A stretch of DNA of 64,000 nucleotides from Cedecea neteri (GCF_000757825.1 NZ_CP009451.1:4154001-4218000); one strand, 5' to 3'. Shown: positions 49,923 to 59,190, counted from the stretch's first letter. Notes: generated from the sequence alone by a model not told the origin. Numbers and translations are program-made.

Positions 49923-50029
49923 TGCCTTACTGTCCTTCAGGCGTAACGTCGCCGCTCTTGATTAAAAGAGCGCGCATGAGACAACGCTTCAACGTTGCCG
50001 CCAGCGTTACGCAGTTAATTATTAGAGTG

Positions 50030-50470
50030 TTATGCGAAGCAAAAGGCAGCAGAGGGCGGGGCACGGGCCGGATGAGGTGACCAGGGGCGAGATAGCGTGG
50101 CGCAGCACAGGGCGAGCACCGGCGTTCGGCGCACGCCAGTCAGCAGCAACAGCAGTAAAACCGTGAGGCAGAACTGAATAAAAGGCAGGTGGATCAGCAG
50201 CTGGCAGTATCCGCAGGCGATCTCTTCCCCGGGCGACATCCCAGGGCCGGACATCAGCATATTGTGCGGCATTGAAGCTTGAGGGCACGGCTCGGGCATG
50301 GGCATGTGATGGTCCATGTCAGACATGTCCATTGTCATCATCATGCTGCTGTGTTCGCAGGCTGAATGGTGCATCAGCGATTTTGAAATAACCGGTGCAA
50401 TAAACAGCATGGCAACGGCAAGCAGCGCCAGCCAGCAGGCTGTTCGGTGAAAGTGATTGCGCCGTGACAA
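50030..50470 (-). CDS. DUF2946-like Met/His-rich membrane protein
   Basis: A 146-residue protein with an N-terminal helix (about 10-32), a probably periplasmic segment very rich in Met and His (SMMMTMDMSDMDHHMPMPEP, then SMPHNMLMSGPGM), a CGYC pair, and a second helix (about 92-112). It looks like the DUF2946 family, often next to copper genes; the family call is from memory. The Met/His run is what copper-handling proteins show. It lies 107 bases upstream of the copper receptor on the same strand, so joint expression is likely. The last 30 residues are low in family resemblance. Confidence 0.78.
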   Translation of the reverse strand: MSRRNHFHRTACWLALLAVAMLFIAPVISKSLMHHSACEHSSMMMTMDMSDMDHHMPMPEPCPQASMPHNMLMSGPGMSPGEEIACGYCQLLIHLPFIQFCLTVLLLLLLTGVRRTPVLALCCATLSRPWSPHPARAPPSAAFCFA

Positions 50471-50501
50471 AACGTTACCGATCCGTAGTCGTTGTGGCGC
50501 A

Positions 50502-50531
50502 AGTGTATCCTGGAAGGAGGAATGATGTTAA
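50502..50531 (-). promoter_or_regulatory. Possible promoter of the copper-gene insert
   Basis: On the minus strand TTAACA and TACACT are 18 bases apart, 32 bases or so before the DUF2946-like start. A plausible sigma-70 promoter; no clear CueR, CsoR or Fur palindrome is visible. Confidence 0.35.
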
Positions 50532-50603
50532 ATGAATTGTTAGATTGACGCAGGCACCGGGTCTGTTATTGTCACGCACCCTCTGACGCTGGCGGAAAAA
50601 TAA

Positions 50604-50858
50604 ATGGAGTGTCGTCCTGACTGCGGCGCCTGCTGTACCGCGCCTTCAATATCAACGCCGATCCCCGGTATGCCGGAGGGGAAGCCCGCCAACACGCCCT
50701 GCGTTCAGCTGGACGAGCGCCTGCGTTGCAAACTGTTCGGTTCGCCTTTACGGCCTAAAGTTTGCGGCGGCCTCCAGCCTGCAAGGGAGATGTGCGGCAC
50801 CTCTCGCCAGCAGGCAATGGCGTATCTGATTCACCTTGAAGCCGCCACGGCACCTTAA
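50604..50858 (+). CDS. yeiW: YkgJ-family cysteine-cluster protein YeiW
   Basis: Small protein of 84 residues, the E. coli length. It begins [17 protein letters not shown] and has conserved cysteines in [25 protein letters not shown] and MCGTS, so it is likely to bind zinc or an Fe-S cluster. Function is unknown. It converges on setB, with the two coding regions overlapping by 4 bases at their stop codons. Confidence 0.93.
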   Translation: MECRPDCGACCTAPSISTPIPGMPEGKPANTPCVQLDERLRCKLFGSPLRPKVCGGLQPAREMCGTSRQQAMAYLIHLEAATAP

Positions 50859-52039
50859 ATATCTTTGATCCGTGCCATGCAATAAACGCTGATGGCTATC
50901 ATCCCCAGCGCGATGAAGAAAACGCTGTGGTAGTTCCAGATCTCCGCCACAACCCCGGCAAGTGAGCCAGCAATAATCCAGCCCACGCGGGTGGTGTTGG
51001 TATACAGCGTGGTAGCCGCTCCTGCCTGCCCTGGCATGAGGTCCTGAAAATAGATCATGCCGATCCCGGCCAGAATCCCGATAAAGATGGCGTTTAACAG
51101 CTGCAGCCCAAGCAGCATATATTCGTTAGTCAGCGCCACCATCCCAATATAGAACAGCAACCCTGCCGCGACGGCGAAGCGCATCAGGAAGCGTTTACCG
51201 AAGCGTTTTGCGTAGTAGCCCGCAATCAACATGGTCGGAATTTCCAGCCCGGCGGCGGTGCCCATCATTATCCCGGCGAGCTTCTCCGGCAGATGTAACT
51301 CATTGATGATATAGAGCGGCATATTAATGATGTACAGGCTGTTGCAACCCCACATCATGGTACAGGCGGCAAACAGCAGCAGGGCATCGCGGCGGTTACG
51401 GCGCGGCGACTCCAGCGTGACCGTCGTTTTTACCGCAGGTTCTTTGCGCATGGACGGCAAAAATAGCCAGACCATAGCGCCGCAAATGACAAAGGCAAAT
51501 GCGGCGCTCAGGTACATCGCTTTGAAGCCAAATCCCATCGCCAGCGCGTAGGCAATCGGCGGTCCAATGACCCAGGCAAGAGAAACCTGCGCCCGCAGGA
51601 TAGAGCTGAACATCACCGCTTCGCGCCCGGTATGGTCGGCATGCTCGCGGGCTAGCGCAAACATCTGCGGGTTGGCCGTGGAGCCGAAGCTGCTGAGAAA
51701 CACCCCGACGAACAGCAAAATGAAGTAGTTACGATTCCAGGCGAACAGAATGCAGCCCAGCGCGCCGAGCAGGCAGCAGGCAAAAATCAGCGTTTTGCGG
51801 TCACCTTTACGGTCAGAGCGCCCGGCTAAAAACTGGCTCACCAAAATACCTATCACCGCGCTGCCGGTGAAGAAAAAGCCGACCAGCGCGGGGCGAACGT
51901 GGACTTCATCGGTCAAAAACAGGCTTAGCGTCGGCGTTTGTAGTGCGCCGGCGATGCCGGTCAAAAATGCCACAATCAAAAAGGCGCTTGAGGTGAAATC
52001 CAAGGGCTTGCGGGCTGCGGTAACGGGAGCGTTTTGCAT
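50855..52039 (-). CDS. setB: Sugar efflux transporter SetB
   Basis: Major facilitator exporting lactose and glucose analogues in E. coli; 394 residues (E. coli 393), 12 predicted helices. Family stretches: [22 protein letters not shown], loop 2-3 [37 protein letters not shown] and [19 protein letters not shown]. It is divergent from fruB, as in E. coli. Confidence 0.95.
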   Translation of the reverse strand: MQNAPVTAARKPLDFTSSAFLIVAFLTGIAGALQTPTLSLFLTDEVHVRPALVGFFFTGSAVIGILVSQFLAGRSDRKGDRKTLIFACCLLGALGCILFAWNRNYFILLFVGVFLSSFGSTANPQMFALAREHADHTGREAVMFSSILRAQVSLAWVIGPPIAYALAMGFGFKAMYLSAAFAFVICGAMVWLFLPSMRKEPAVKTTVTLESPRRNRRDALLLFAACTMMWGCNSLYIINMPLYIINELHLPEKLAGIMMGTAAGLEIPTMLIAGYYAKRFGKRFLMRFAVAAGLLFYIGMVALTNEYMLLGLQLLNAIFIGILAGIGMIYFQDLMPGQAGAATTLYTNTTRVGWIIAGSLAGVVAEIWNYHSVFFIALGMIAISVYCMARIKDI

Positions 52040-52324
52040 GCTAATCGGTGACAGGAAAAAGAATGCGCGGAGTTTACGCCCGTTACCTTGAAATAAACAG
52101 ATTTACCCGCCCGCTCTGCGAGACCGCCAGCACAAATCATCCACAGCGGTAGAACCCCGGCCAGGGCACGCCTGGAGTAGCTGAAGTTTGCTGATGCTGG
52201 CCGGAAATAGCCTGCCCAGGCGCTGAACTTACCGTCTGCTAAACTGAAAATGTGCTGAAGCTCTAAATTTCGCAAACAGAAATGCGAGAAATGTTGCGTG
52301 GAATGCAGCATTAGCGCAACACTC
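52040..52324. other. setB-fruB intergenic region, no gene seen
   Basis: About 285 bases before the first Cra operator without a credible gene. An imperfect hairpin ATTTCGCA / TGCGAGAAAT lies near 52265-52292. The setB promoter and part of the fru promoter must be here, but I cannot place them with confidence. Confidence 0.4.
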
Positions 52325-52340
52325 CTTGAAACGTTTCAGC
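52325..52340 (+). promoter_or_regulatory. Cra (FruR) operator O1 of fruBKA
   Basis: CTTGAAACGTTTCAGC fits the Cra consensus (GCTGAAACGTTTCAAG on the other strand) exactly, about 87 bases before fruB. Confidence 0.85.
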
Positions 52341-52391
52341 GTCATCTTTTTGCATCCCGCAGCTCGAGATGGCGCATTTTTTCTCAACCAA

Positions 52392-52409
52392 GCTGAATCG
52401 TTTCAATTC
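52392..52409 (+). promoter_or_regulatory. Cra (FruR) operator O2 of fruBKA
   Basis: GCTGAATCGTTTCAATTC is a full Cra match ending 18 bases before the fruB ATG. Two operators flanking the promoter region are also known in E. coli. Confidence 0.85.
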
Positions 52410-52426
52410 GGCGAGAGAGGAGATCT

Positions 52427-53557
52427 ATGTTCCAGTTATCTGTGCAGGATATTCACCCGGGCGAGTCAGCCGGGAGCAAAGAAGAGGCTATCCGCCAGGT
52501 TGCCGCTGCCCTTGTGCAGGCAGGCAACGTCGGCGAAGGCTATGTCAACGGCATGCTGGCGCGTGAGCAGCAGACGACAACCTATTTAGGCAACGGGATT
52601 GCCATCCCGCACGGCACCACCGACACGCGTGGCCTGGTGCTGAAAACCGGCGTTCAGGTTTTCCAGTTCCCGCAGGGCGTGGAGTGGGGCGAGGGCCAGA
52701 CCGCCTATGTGGCGATCGGCATTGCCGCCAGCTCTGACGAGCACCTCGGGCTGCTGCGTCAGCTGACCCACGTGCTGAGCGACGACGACGTGGCTGAACA
52801 GCTGAAGTCCGCAGCCAGCGCGGAAGAACTCCGTGCGCTGCTGATGGGCGAGAAACAAACTACCGCGCTGCTGCTGGATAACAGCCTGCTGGCGCTGAAC
52901 GTCGACGCCAGCGACCTGATGACCCTCCAGGCGTTGAACGCCGGTCGCCTCAAGCAGGCGGGCGCGGTCGACGCGGCTTTCGTCAGCAACGTTATTGCCG
53001 GTAACCCGCTGTATCTCGGGCAGGGCATCTGGCTGAACGACAGCGCGGCAGGCAATCTGGCCAGCGCCGTCGCGGTTAGCCGCCCGGCCGCAGGCTTTGA
53101 AGCGAACGGAAACCCGGTGAATTTGCTGCTGACCGTCGCCGTTGCAGACGAGCAGCCGCTGCAGGTGCTGAACCGCCTGAGCGACATGCTGATTGGCAAC
53201 CGTGCCGACAAACTGTTAAGCGCGGATGCACCGGCATTGCTGACGCTGCTGACCAGCGGCGATGCTCCGGCAGAAGAGGCACTGAGCGCTGAGTTCACCG
53301 TGCGAAATGAACATGGCCTGCACGCCCGTCCGGGTACGGCTCTGGTCAACACCATAAAACAATTCAATAGCGAAATTACCGTGACAAACCTTGATGGAAC
53401 CGGCAAGCCGGCAAATGGACGTAGCCTGATGAAAGTTGTGGCGCTGGGTGTGAAAAAAGGCCATCGCCTGCGCTTCACCGCGCAGGGTGAAGATGCTGAA
53501 CTGGCGCTGAAGGCGATTGGCGATGCCATCGCTGCAGGCCTTGGGGAGGGCGCGTAA
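52427..53557 (+). CDS. fruB: Fructose PTS multiphosphoryl carrier FruB (EIIA-M-FPr)
   Basis: Takes phosphate from enzyme I and hands it to FruA. The 376 residues equal the E. coli length. The N-terminal EIIA domain has active His62 in [10 protein letters not shown] middle linker domain runs about 150-280. A C-terminal HPr-like domain carries His299 in [13 protein letters not shown] and the regulatory-type serine region NGRSLMKV. It is first of fruBKA, with its stop overlapping the fruK start (TAATG). Confidence 0.97.
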   Translation: MFQLSVQDIHPGESAGSKEEAIRQVAAALVQAGNVGEGYVNGMLAREQQTTTYLGNGIAIPHGTTDTRGLVLKTGVQVFQFPQGVEWGEGQTAYVAIGIAASSDEHLGLLRQLTHVLSDDDVAEQLKSAASAEELRALLMGEKQTTALLLDNSLLALNVDASDLMTLQALNAGRLKQAGAVDAAFVSNVIAGNPLYLGQGIWLNDSAAGNLASAVAVSRPAAGFEANGNPVNLLLTVAVADEQPLQVLNRLSDMLIGNRADKLLSADAPALLTLLTSGDAPAEEALSAEFTVRNEHGLHARPGTALVNTIKQFNSEITVTNLDGTGKPANGRSLMKVVALGVKKGHRLRFTAQGEDAELALKAIGDAIAAGLGEGA

Positions 53558-54495
53558 TGACCAGACGTGTAGCGACTATCACCCTCAACCCGGCCTATGA
53601 CTTAGTGGGCTTCTGCCCTGAAATCGAGCGCGGTGAAGTCAACCTGGTTCGGACTACCGGCCTGCATGCCGCTGGCAAAGGCATTAACGTGGCCAAAGTG
53701 CTGAAAGATCTTGGCATCGACGTCACCGTGGGCGGCTTCCTGGGCAAAGATAATCAGGATGGTTTCCAGCAGCTCTTCAGCGAACTGGGCATAGCGAACC
53801 GTTTCCAGGTCGTACAGGGCCGCACCCGCATTAACGTCAAGCTGACCGAAAAAGACGGCGAAGTGACCGACCTTAACTTCTCCGGTTTTGAAGTGACCGG
53901 TGCTGACTGGGAGCGCTTCGTTGCCGACTCCCTGAGCTGGCTGGGCCAGTTCGACATGGTCTGCGTCAGCGGCAGCCTGCCTGCGGGCGTTACTCCGGAA
54001 GCGTTCACCGACTGGATGACCCGCCTGCGCAGCCAGTGCCCTTGCATTATTTTCGACAGCAGTCGTGAAGCATTAGTTGCAGGCCTGAAAGCCGCGCCAT
54101 GGCTGGTGAAGCCTAACCGCCGCGAGCTGGAGATTTGGGCCGGGCGCAAACTGCCTGAACTGAAAGACGTGATTGAGGCGGCGCATGCTTTGCGTGAGCA
54201 GGGGATTGCGCATGTGGTGATTTCTCTCGGCGCTGAAGGTGCGCTGTGGGTTAACGCCTCGGGTGAATGGATTGCCAAACCACCGACTTGTGAAGTTGTT
54301 AGTACCGTTGGCGCAGGGGATTCGATGGTCGGCGGCCTGATTTATGGCCTGCTGATGCGTGAGTCCAGTGAACACACGCTGCGCCTTGCTACCGCCGTTG
54401 CGGCCCTGGCCGTCAGCCAGAGCAACGTAGGCATTACCGATCGTACACAGCTGGCCGCTATGATGGCTCGTGTCGACCTGAAACCTTTCCACTGA
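53557..54495 (+). CDS. fruK: 1-phosphofructokinase FruK
   Basis: PfkB-family kinase converting fructose 1-phosphate to fructose 1,6-bisphosphate; 312 residues, as in E. coli. N-terminal TITLNPAYDLVG and AAGKGINVAKVLKDLG bind substrate; the C-terminal PfkB signature STVGAGDSMVGGLIYGL has the catalytic aspartate. Its product or substrate relieves Cra repression of this operon. It overlaps fruB by one base. Confidence 0.97.
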   Translation: MTRRVATITLNPAYDLVGFCPEIERGEVNLVRTTGLHAAGKGINVAKVLKDLGIDVTVGGFLGKDNQDGFQQLFSELGIANRFQVVQGRTRINVKLTEKDGEVTDLNFSGFEVTGADWERFVADSLSWLGQFDMVCVSGSLPAGVTPEAFTDWMTRLRSQCPCIIFDSSREALVAGLKAAPWLVKPNRRELEIWAGRKLPELKDVIEAAHALREQGIAHVVISLGAEGALWVNASGEWIAKPPTCEVVSTVGAGDSMVGGLIYGLLMRESSEHTLRLATAVAALAVSQSNVGITDRTQLAAMMARVDLKPFH

Positions 54496-54511
54496 CAGCA
54501 GGAGACAGGCA

Positions 54512-56200
54512 ATGAAAACGCTGTTAATTATTGAGCCGGGACTGGGGCAGGCGCGCGCGTATCTCGCGAAGACGCTGCTCGGTGCCGCCGCGCCAAAAGC
54601 GCATCTCGACATCATTGATAACCCGAACGACGCCGAACTGGCGATTGTTGTCGGCACCGCCATTCCGGCTGATACCTCGCTGAACGGCAAAAAGGTGTTC
54701 CTCGGCGATATCGACAGAGCCGTTCAGCATCCTGAGCTGTTCCTGAGTGAAGCAAAAGGTAAGGCACAGACGTACACGGCACCGGTAGTAGCCGCATCCG
54801 TAGCTACAAAAGGGCCAAAGCGTATTGTCGCCGTCACCGCCTGCCCAACCGGCGTGGCGCACACCTTTATGGCAGCCGAAGCGATTGAAACGGAAGCGAA
54901 AAAGCGCGGCTGGTGGGTGAAGGTTGAAACCCGTGGCTCCGTGGGCGCAGGTAACGCGATTACGCCTGAAGAAGTCGCCGAGGCTGACCTGGTGATTGTG
55001 GCGGCCGATATTGAAGTCGACCTTGCAAAATTTGCCGGCAAGCCGATGTACCGCACCTCTACCGGCCTGGCGCTGAAGAAAACCGCCCAGGAGCTGGATA
55101 AAGCTCTGGTCGAAGCCAAACCTTACGAAGCGGCAGGTAAACCAAGCTCTGCTCAGGAATCCGGTAAAAAAGAAAGTGCCGGAGCGTATCGTCACCTGCT
55201 GACCGGAGTTTCTTACATGCTGCCGATGGTGGTGGCGGGCGGTCTTTGTATCGCACTCTCCTTCGCCTTCGGGATCCAGGCCTTTAAGGAACACGGCACG
55301 CTTGCCGCTGCGCTGATGCAGATTGGCGGCGGTTCCGCGTTCGCTCTGATGGTACCGGTGCTGGCGGGTTACATAGCCTTTTCTATTGCCGACCGTCCGG
55401 GCCTGACGCCGGGTCTTATCGGCGGCATGCTGGCAGTTAGCACCGGCTCAGGCTTTATCGGCGGCATCATCGCCGGTTTCCTGGCGGGCTATATCGCGAA
55501 GTTGATTAGCTCTAAGCTGAAGCTGCCGCCAAGCATGGAAGCGCTGAAGCCGATTCTGATCATTCCGCTGTTCTCAAGCCTGGTTGTTGGCCTGGCGATG
55601 ATCTACCTGATCGGGACGCCGGTGGCTAAAATCCTGGCGGGCCTGACCCACTGGCTGCAAACCATGGGCACCGCGAACGCGGTTCTGCTGGGTGCTATTC
55701 TGGGCGGGATGATGTGTACCGACATGGGCGGCCCGGTGAACAAAGCGGCATACGCTTTTGGGGTTGGCCTGCTCAGTACTCAGACCTATGCGCCAATGGC
55801 GGCGATTATGGCCGCAGGTATGGTGCCACCTCTGGCGCTGGGCCTGGCCACGCTGGTTGCTCGCCGTAAGTTTGATAAGGCGCAGCAGGAAGGGGGCAAG
55901 GCGGCGCTGGTACTGGGGCTGTGCTTCATTACCGAAGGGGCGATTCCGTTTGCCGCTCGTGACCCGATGCGCGTTCTGCCTTGCTGTATCATCGGCGGCG
56001 CGCTGACGGGGGCGCTGTCCATGGCGGTTGGCGCGAAGCTGATGGCACCGCACGGTGGCCTGTTTGTGCTGCTAATCCCTGGCGCGATTACCCCGGTGCT
56101 GGGTTACCTGCTGGCGATTATTGCCGGTACGCTGGTGGCTGGCCTGTCCTACGCCTTCCTCAAGCGTCCTGAAACGGAGCTGGCGGCGAAAGCGGCTTAA
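54512..56200 (+). CDS. fruA: Fructose-specific PTS enzyme IIBC, FruA
   Basis: Membrane permease of the fructose PTS, importing fructose as fructose 1-phosphate. It has 562 residues (E. coli 563). Domains: an N-terminal EIIB' duplicate (about 1-85), the active EIIB with phosphocysteine Cys111 in TACPTGVAHTF, then an eight-helix or so EIIC from about 225 (GVSYMLPMVVAGGL, GFIGGIIAGFLAGY, MGGPVNKAAYAFG). It ends in a clear terminator. Confidence 0.97.
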   Translation: MKTLLIIEPGLGQARAYLAKTLLGAAAPKAHLDIIDNPNDAELAIVVGTAIPADTSLNGKKVFLGDIDRAVQHPELFLSEAKGKAQTYTAPVVAASVATKGPKRIVAVTACPTGVAHTFMAAEAIETEAKKRGWWVKVETRGSVGAGNAITPEEVAEADLVIVAADIEVDLAKFAGKPMYRTSTGLALKKTAQELDKALVEAKPYEAAGKPSSAQESGKKESAGAYRHLLTGVSYMLPMVVAGGLCIALSFAFGIQAFKEHGTLAAALMQIGGGSAFALMVPVLAGYIAFSIADRPGLTPGLIGGMLAVSTGSGFIGGIIAGFLAGYIAKLISSKLKLPPSMEALKPILIIPLFSSLVVGLAMIYLIGTPVAKILAGLTHWLQTMGTANAVLLGAILGGMMCTDMGGPVNKAAYAFGVGLLSTQTYAPMAAIMAAGMVPPLALGLATLVARRKFDKAQQEGGKAALVLGLCFITEGAIPFAARDPMRVLPCCIIGGALTGALSMAVGAKLMAPHGGLFVLLIPGAITPVLGYLLAIIAGTLVAGLSYAFLKRPETELAAKAA

Positions 56201-56210
56201 TCTCCAATTC

Positions 56211-56250
56211 AACGTCTGCCTTCTTTCTGTTGAAGGCAGACGTTTCTCTT
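56211..56250 (+). terminator. fruBKA terminator
   Basis: AACGTCTGCCTTC, loop TTTCTGTT, GAAGGCAGACGTTT with a following CTCTTCT: a 13-bp perfect stem. Confidence 0.85.
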
Positions 56251-56425
56251 CTGCCTTTATTTTTCATTCCCTGCAATCCCTTAAATGCCTTTCGGGATCT
56301 CTCCCACATGACTGAAAACTCTCCAACTCGTTACAGCCCTTTACTAAGCCCTTTGCACAATCCTGATATTTCAACCTTGTTTCCTGCCGGCTAAAAACGA
56401 ATATTTTGGCAAGGCAAACAATATA

Positions 56426-56458
56426 GGTGTACTATGTACTCGGTGGTGTACTTAGTAC
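56426..56458 (+). promoter_or_regulatory. Tandem palindromic operator of the toxin-antitoxin module
   Basis: GGTGTACTATGTAC (56426-56439) and GGTGTACTTAGTAC (56445-56458) are direct repeats 19 bases apart. Each contains a GTAC-N3-GTAC palindrome. TTGGCA (56406) and TACTAT (56430) form a promoter with an 18-base spacer, so the first palindrome covers the -10. That is the usual layout for autorepression by an antitoxin or toxin-antitoxin complex. Confidence 0.7.
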
Positions 56459-56477
56459 CCTCAAGGATGGGGGCACG

Positions 56478-56825
56478 ATGACTCACGCTATTACTTTTAT
56501 TGAGACGACGTTATTCACTCGCCAGATTAAACAGCTCGCGACGGATGACGAACTTAGCGCGTTGCAAAAAGAATTAATTGGATCGCCGGAGAAAGGTGAC
56601 CTGATACAGAAAACCGGGGGATTACGGAAGATCAGGATGGCAACCGGCGTTCGGGGGAAAAGCGGAGGTGCCAGGGTTGTTTATTTTTTGGCAACGGCGG
56701 AGGTGATTTGGCTGATTATGGCCTGGCCGAAGAATATAAAAGAAGACCTGACGGCCGCGGAAAAAACTGAACTCAGAAAACTGACGACATTATTGAAAGG
56801 TAAAATAGAGCATGAGTTTTTTTAA
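56478..56825 (+). CDS. RelE/HigB-type toxin of a type II toxin-antitoxin module
   Basis: Predicted mRNA interferase of the RelE/ParE superfamily, 115 residues from the ATG at 56478 (MTHAITFIETTLFTRQIKQL). Family features: SPEKGDLIQKTGGLRKIRMATGVRGKSGG in two parts, a core arginine-rich strand, then ARVVYFLATAEVIWLIMAWPKN, and the C-terminal helix LTAAEKTELRKLTTLLK. The toxin comes first and the antitoxin second, which is the HigBA-like order. The reading frame is whole. It sits between fruA and nfo, where E. coli has other genes. Specific target and toxicity are not known. Confidence 0.85.
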   Translation: MTHAITFIETTLFTRQIKQLATDDELSALQKELIGSPEKGDLIQKTGGLRKIRMATGVRGKSGGARVVYFLATAEVIWLIMAWPKNIKEDLTAAEKTELRKLTTLLKGKIEHEFF

Positions 56826-57096
56826 TGACCTTAAATCCTCGCTTGAAGAGGCGGTAGAGATTAAAAATGGCGCGAAGGCACCTGCAATGGTGGTTCGCTA
56901 TGACGTGGCGGATGTCCGGGCGATCAGAGAGCAGCTGAATGTTTCACAAAGTGAAATGGCAAAGGCGTTAGGCACCAGCGTTGACACCATCAAAAGCTGG
57001 GAATTAAAGCGCCGGAACCCCACTGGCCTCGCAGCAAAAGTGCTGGCGACGATTCAGGCCAACCCGGCATTTTACTATGAGCTGGCAGCACGCTGA
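56812..57096 (+). CDS. NadS/HigA-type antitoxin with helix-turn-helix
   Basis: A 94-residue antitoxin and probable autorepressor. The N-terminal helix MSFFNDLKSSLEEAVEIKNG could wrap the toxin, and a C-terminal XRE/HigA-type helix-turn-helix covers about 38-85 (VADVRAIREQLNVSQ, SEMAKALGTSVDTIKSWELKRRNPTG). It starts inside the toxin gene with a 14-base overlap. Similar proteins are annotated NadS. The last codons and stop take part in a strong hairpin (GCTGGCAGCA 57081-57090, TGCTGCCAGC 57101-57110). Confidence 0.87.
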   Translation: MSFFNDLKSSLEEAVEIKNGAKAPAMVVRYDVADVRAIREQLNVSQSEMAKALGTSVDTIKSWELKRRNPTGLAAKVLATIQANPAFYYELAAR

Positions 57097-57138
57097 GCGT
57101 TGCTGCCAGCTAAGATCCAGGCGGAATACGCTCAACAA

Positions 57139-57996
57139 CTAAGCCGTGGCTTCTTCGTGCTGCTGCGCCTTAAGCCAGGCGATTTCTTCCGCCCAGATAT
57201 CCGGATTAGTGGTTTCCAGAATTAACGGGATGCCTTCGAAACGTGCATCGCGCATGATCCAGCTGAACGGCGTGTGGCCGATGTTGCCGAGGCCCAGGCT
57301 GTTATGGCGGTCAACGCGGCTGCCAAATTCACTTTTGGCATCGTTAAGGTGCATGCCGCGAAGGTATTTAAAGCCAACAATGCGCTCGAACTCGCTAAAG
57401 GTATTTTCACAGTCTTCTTCGGTACGCAGATCGTAACCGGCGGCAAAAGCGTGGCAGGTGTCGATGCAGACGCCAACGCGGGACTTGTCTTCCACGCCGT
57501 CAATGATGGCGGCGAGATGTTCAAAGCGGAAACCGAGGTTGCTGCCCTGGCCTGCGGTGTTTTCAATAACGGCGGTCACGCCCTCGGATTTTTCCAGCGC
57601 AATGTTGATCGACTCTGCGATACGCTTCAGGCATTCCTCTTCCGGAATTTGCTTCAGGTGGCTGCCCGGATGGAAATTCAGCAGCGTCAGCCCCAGGTCC
57701 TGACAGCGAACCATCTCGTCGATAAACGCCTCGCGGGATTTCTCCAGCGCCTCTTCAACCGGATGGCCGAGGTTAATCAGGTAGCTGTCGTGAGGGAGAA
57801 TTTGGCCCGGACCGTAGTGATATTTTTCGCAGGCGCTTTTAAAGCTGTCGATAATTTCGCTGGTCAGCGGCGCGGCGCGCCACTGGCGTTGATTCTTGGT
57901 GAACAGGGCAAAAGCGGTGGCTTCCAGTTCGTGGGCGCGGATGGCGGCATTTTCCAGGCCGCCCGAGGCGCTAACGTGCGCTCCAATAAACTTCAT
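57139..57996 (-). CDS. nfo: Endonuclease IV (Nfo)
   Basis: Zinc-dependent apurinic/apyrimidinic endonuclease of base-excision repair; 285 residues, as in E. coli. Metal-binding signatures are [39 protein letters not shown] and [16 protein letters not shown], which supply the His, Glu and Asp ligands of the three-zinc site. In E. coli it is induced by SoxS; no soxbox was identified with confidence. It converges on the toxin-antitoxin module. Confidence 0.97.
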   Translation of the reverse strand: MKFIGAHVSASGGLENAAIRAHELEATAFALFTKNQRQWRAAPLTSEIIDSFKSACEKYHYGPGQILPHDSYLINLGHPVEEALEKSREAFIDEMVRCQDLGLTLLNFHPGSHLKQIPEEECLKRIAESINIALEKSEGVTAVIENTAGQGSNLGFRFEHLAAIIDGVEDKSRVGVCIDTCHAFAAGYDLRTEEDCENTFSEFERIVGFKYLRGMHLNDAKSEFGSRVDRHNSLGLGNIGHTPFSWIMRDARFEGIPLILETTNPDIWAEEIAWLKAQQHEEATA

Positions 57997-58021
57997 CTGT
58001 CTTCTCCTGTTTCTTGACGGG

Positions 58022-58058
58022 CAAAACCCGCTATCTGTAATCCGTCATGATAGCGGGT
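58022..58058 (-). terminator. yeiH terminator
   Basis: ACCCGCTATC / GATAGCGGGT perfect 10-bp stem with TTTTG following in the minus direction, 25 bases past the yeiH stop. Confidence 0.82.
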
Positions 58059-58082
58059 CAGGAGGCTTTTTTCCGTATTGAA

Positions 58083-59132
58083 TTATGCGATCAGGTGGTG
58101 AATCGCCAGGTTAATGCCCGCACCGCCGACAATCAGCCAGATGAACAGCACCAGCGCCATCAGCAGCGGGCGCACGCCGGCTTTTTTCAGCGCGCTAACG
58201 TGGGTCGTCAGGCCGAGTGCGGCCATCGCCACCGCCAGCAGGACGGTATCCAGCGTGACAAGTAGATTAACCACGGCCTGCGGCAAGAAGTGGAAGGAGT
58301 TGAAAATCGCCACCACGATAAACAGTATCGCAAACCATGGAATAGTGATTTTGCTCGTCTGCGCGCTGCCAGCCGGTGCCAAAGACTTAACGCGGGCGGC
58401 CAGGAAAATCAGGAACGGCGCAAGCATCATCACGCGCAGCATTTTGGCAATCACCGCCGCGTTTTCCGTTTCAGGGCTAATCGCATGGCCTGCCGCTACA
58501 ACCTGAGCGACCTCATGCATCGTCGAGCCGGTGTAGATCCCGAAGGTTTCCGGCGTAAACCACTGGCTGACGAACGGGTAAATCATCGGGTAGATAAAGA
58601 TAGCCAGGGTCCCGAAGATAACCACGGTTGCCACCGCCACGGTGACTTTGCTGGCCTCGGCTTTGACCACGGGCTCGGTGGCAAGCACCGCCGCCGCACC
58701 GCAAATGCTGCTGCCCGCGCCAATCAGCCAGCTGGTTTGTTTATCCAGCCCGAAGACTTTTTGGCCGAGCCAGCAGGCGAGGGCGAAGGTGCTGCACAGC
58801 GTCAGCACGTCAATCAGCAGGCCACTTACGCCGACGTCGGCAATTTGCGAAAACGTCAGGCGGAAGCCATAAAGAATAATGCCGAGGCGCAGCAGATGCT
58901 GTTTGGCGAACAGCACGCCGCCGTCGCATTGCTGCCAGATTTTTGGGTAAACGGTGTTACCGACAATCATGCCGCAAAGGATGGCAAGCGTCAGGGCGCT
59001 AAGGCCAACTCCGGCCACCGCAGGGATATTGCCGAGCCATAACGCCAGTCCGGTAATGGCGGCGGAAAGCGCCAGCCCCGGTAAAAAGTGCCACAGCGTG
59101 TGGCGGTGAGCTTGTACTGTGAGTGCAGTCAT
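58083..59132 (-). CDS. yeiH: UPF0324 membrane protein YeiH (putative sulfate exporter family)
   Basis: Inner-membrane protein of 349 residues, exactly the E. coli YeiH length, with about ten helices. The start is set at the ATG at 59132 (MTALTVQAHRHTLWHFLPG) because AAGGAG lies 8 bases ahead; longer in-frame starts have no support. Conserved: SWLIGAGSSICGAAAVLATEPVVKA in two parts, GSTMHEVAQVVAAGHA, and ITIPWFAILFIVVAIFNS. The transported substrate is not established. It is divergent from the regulator yeiE. Confidence 0.94.
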   Translation of the reverse strand: MTALTVQAHRHTLWHFLPGLALSAAITGLALWLGNIPAVAGVGLSALTLAILCGMIVGNTVYPKIWQQCDGGVLFAKQHLLRLGIILYGFRLTFSQIADVGVSGLLIDVLTLCSTFALACWLGQKVFGLDKQTSWLIGAGSSICGAAAVLATEPVVKAEASKVTVAVATVVIFGTLAIFIYPMIYPFVSQWFTPETFGIYTGSTMHEVAQVVAAGHAISPETENAAVIAKMLRVMMLAPFLIFLAARVKSLAPAGSAQTSKITIPWFAILFIVVAIFNSFHFLPQAVVNLLVTLDTVLLAVAMAALGLTTHVSALKKAGVRPLLMALVLFIWLIVGGAGINLAIHHLIA

Positions 59133-59190
59133 AACCTTCTCCTTTGTCATGGCAAAAAGGCTACGCCTCGCTGGCATAAAAATAAAATTG

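Noticed and set aside
51976..52311. 111-codon minus-strand frame between setB and fruB
   Set aside because: Overlaps the start of setB in another frame; composition is random-looking and no homologue is recognised.
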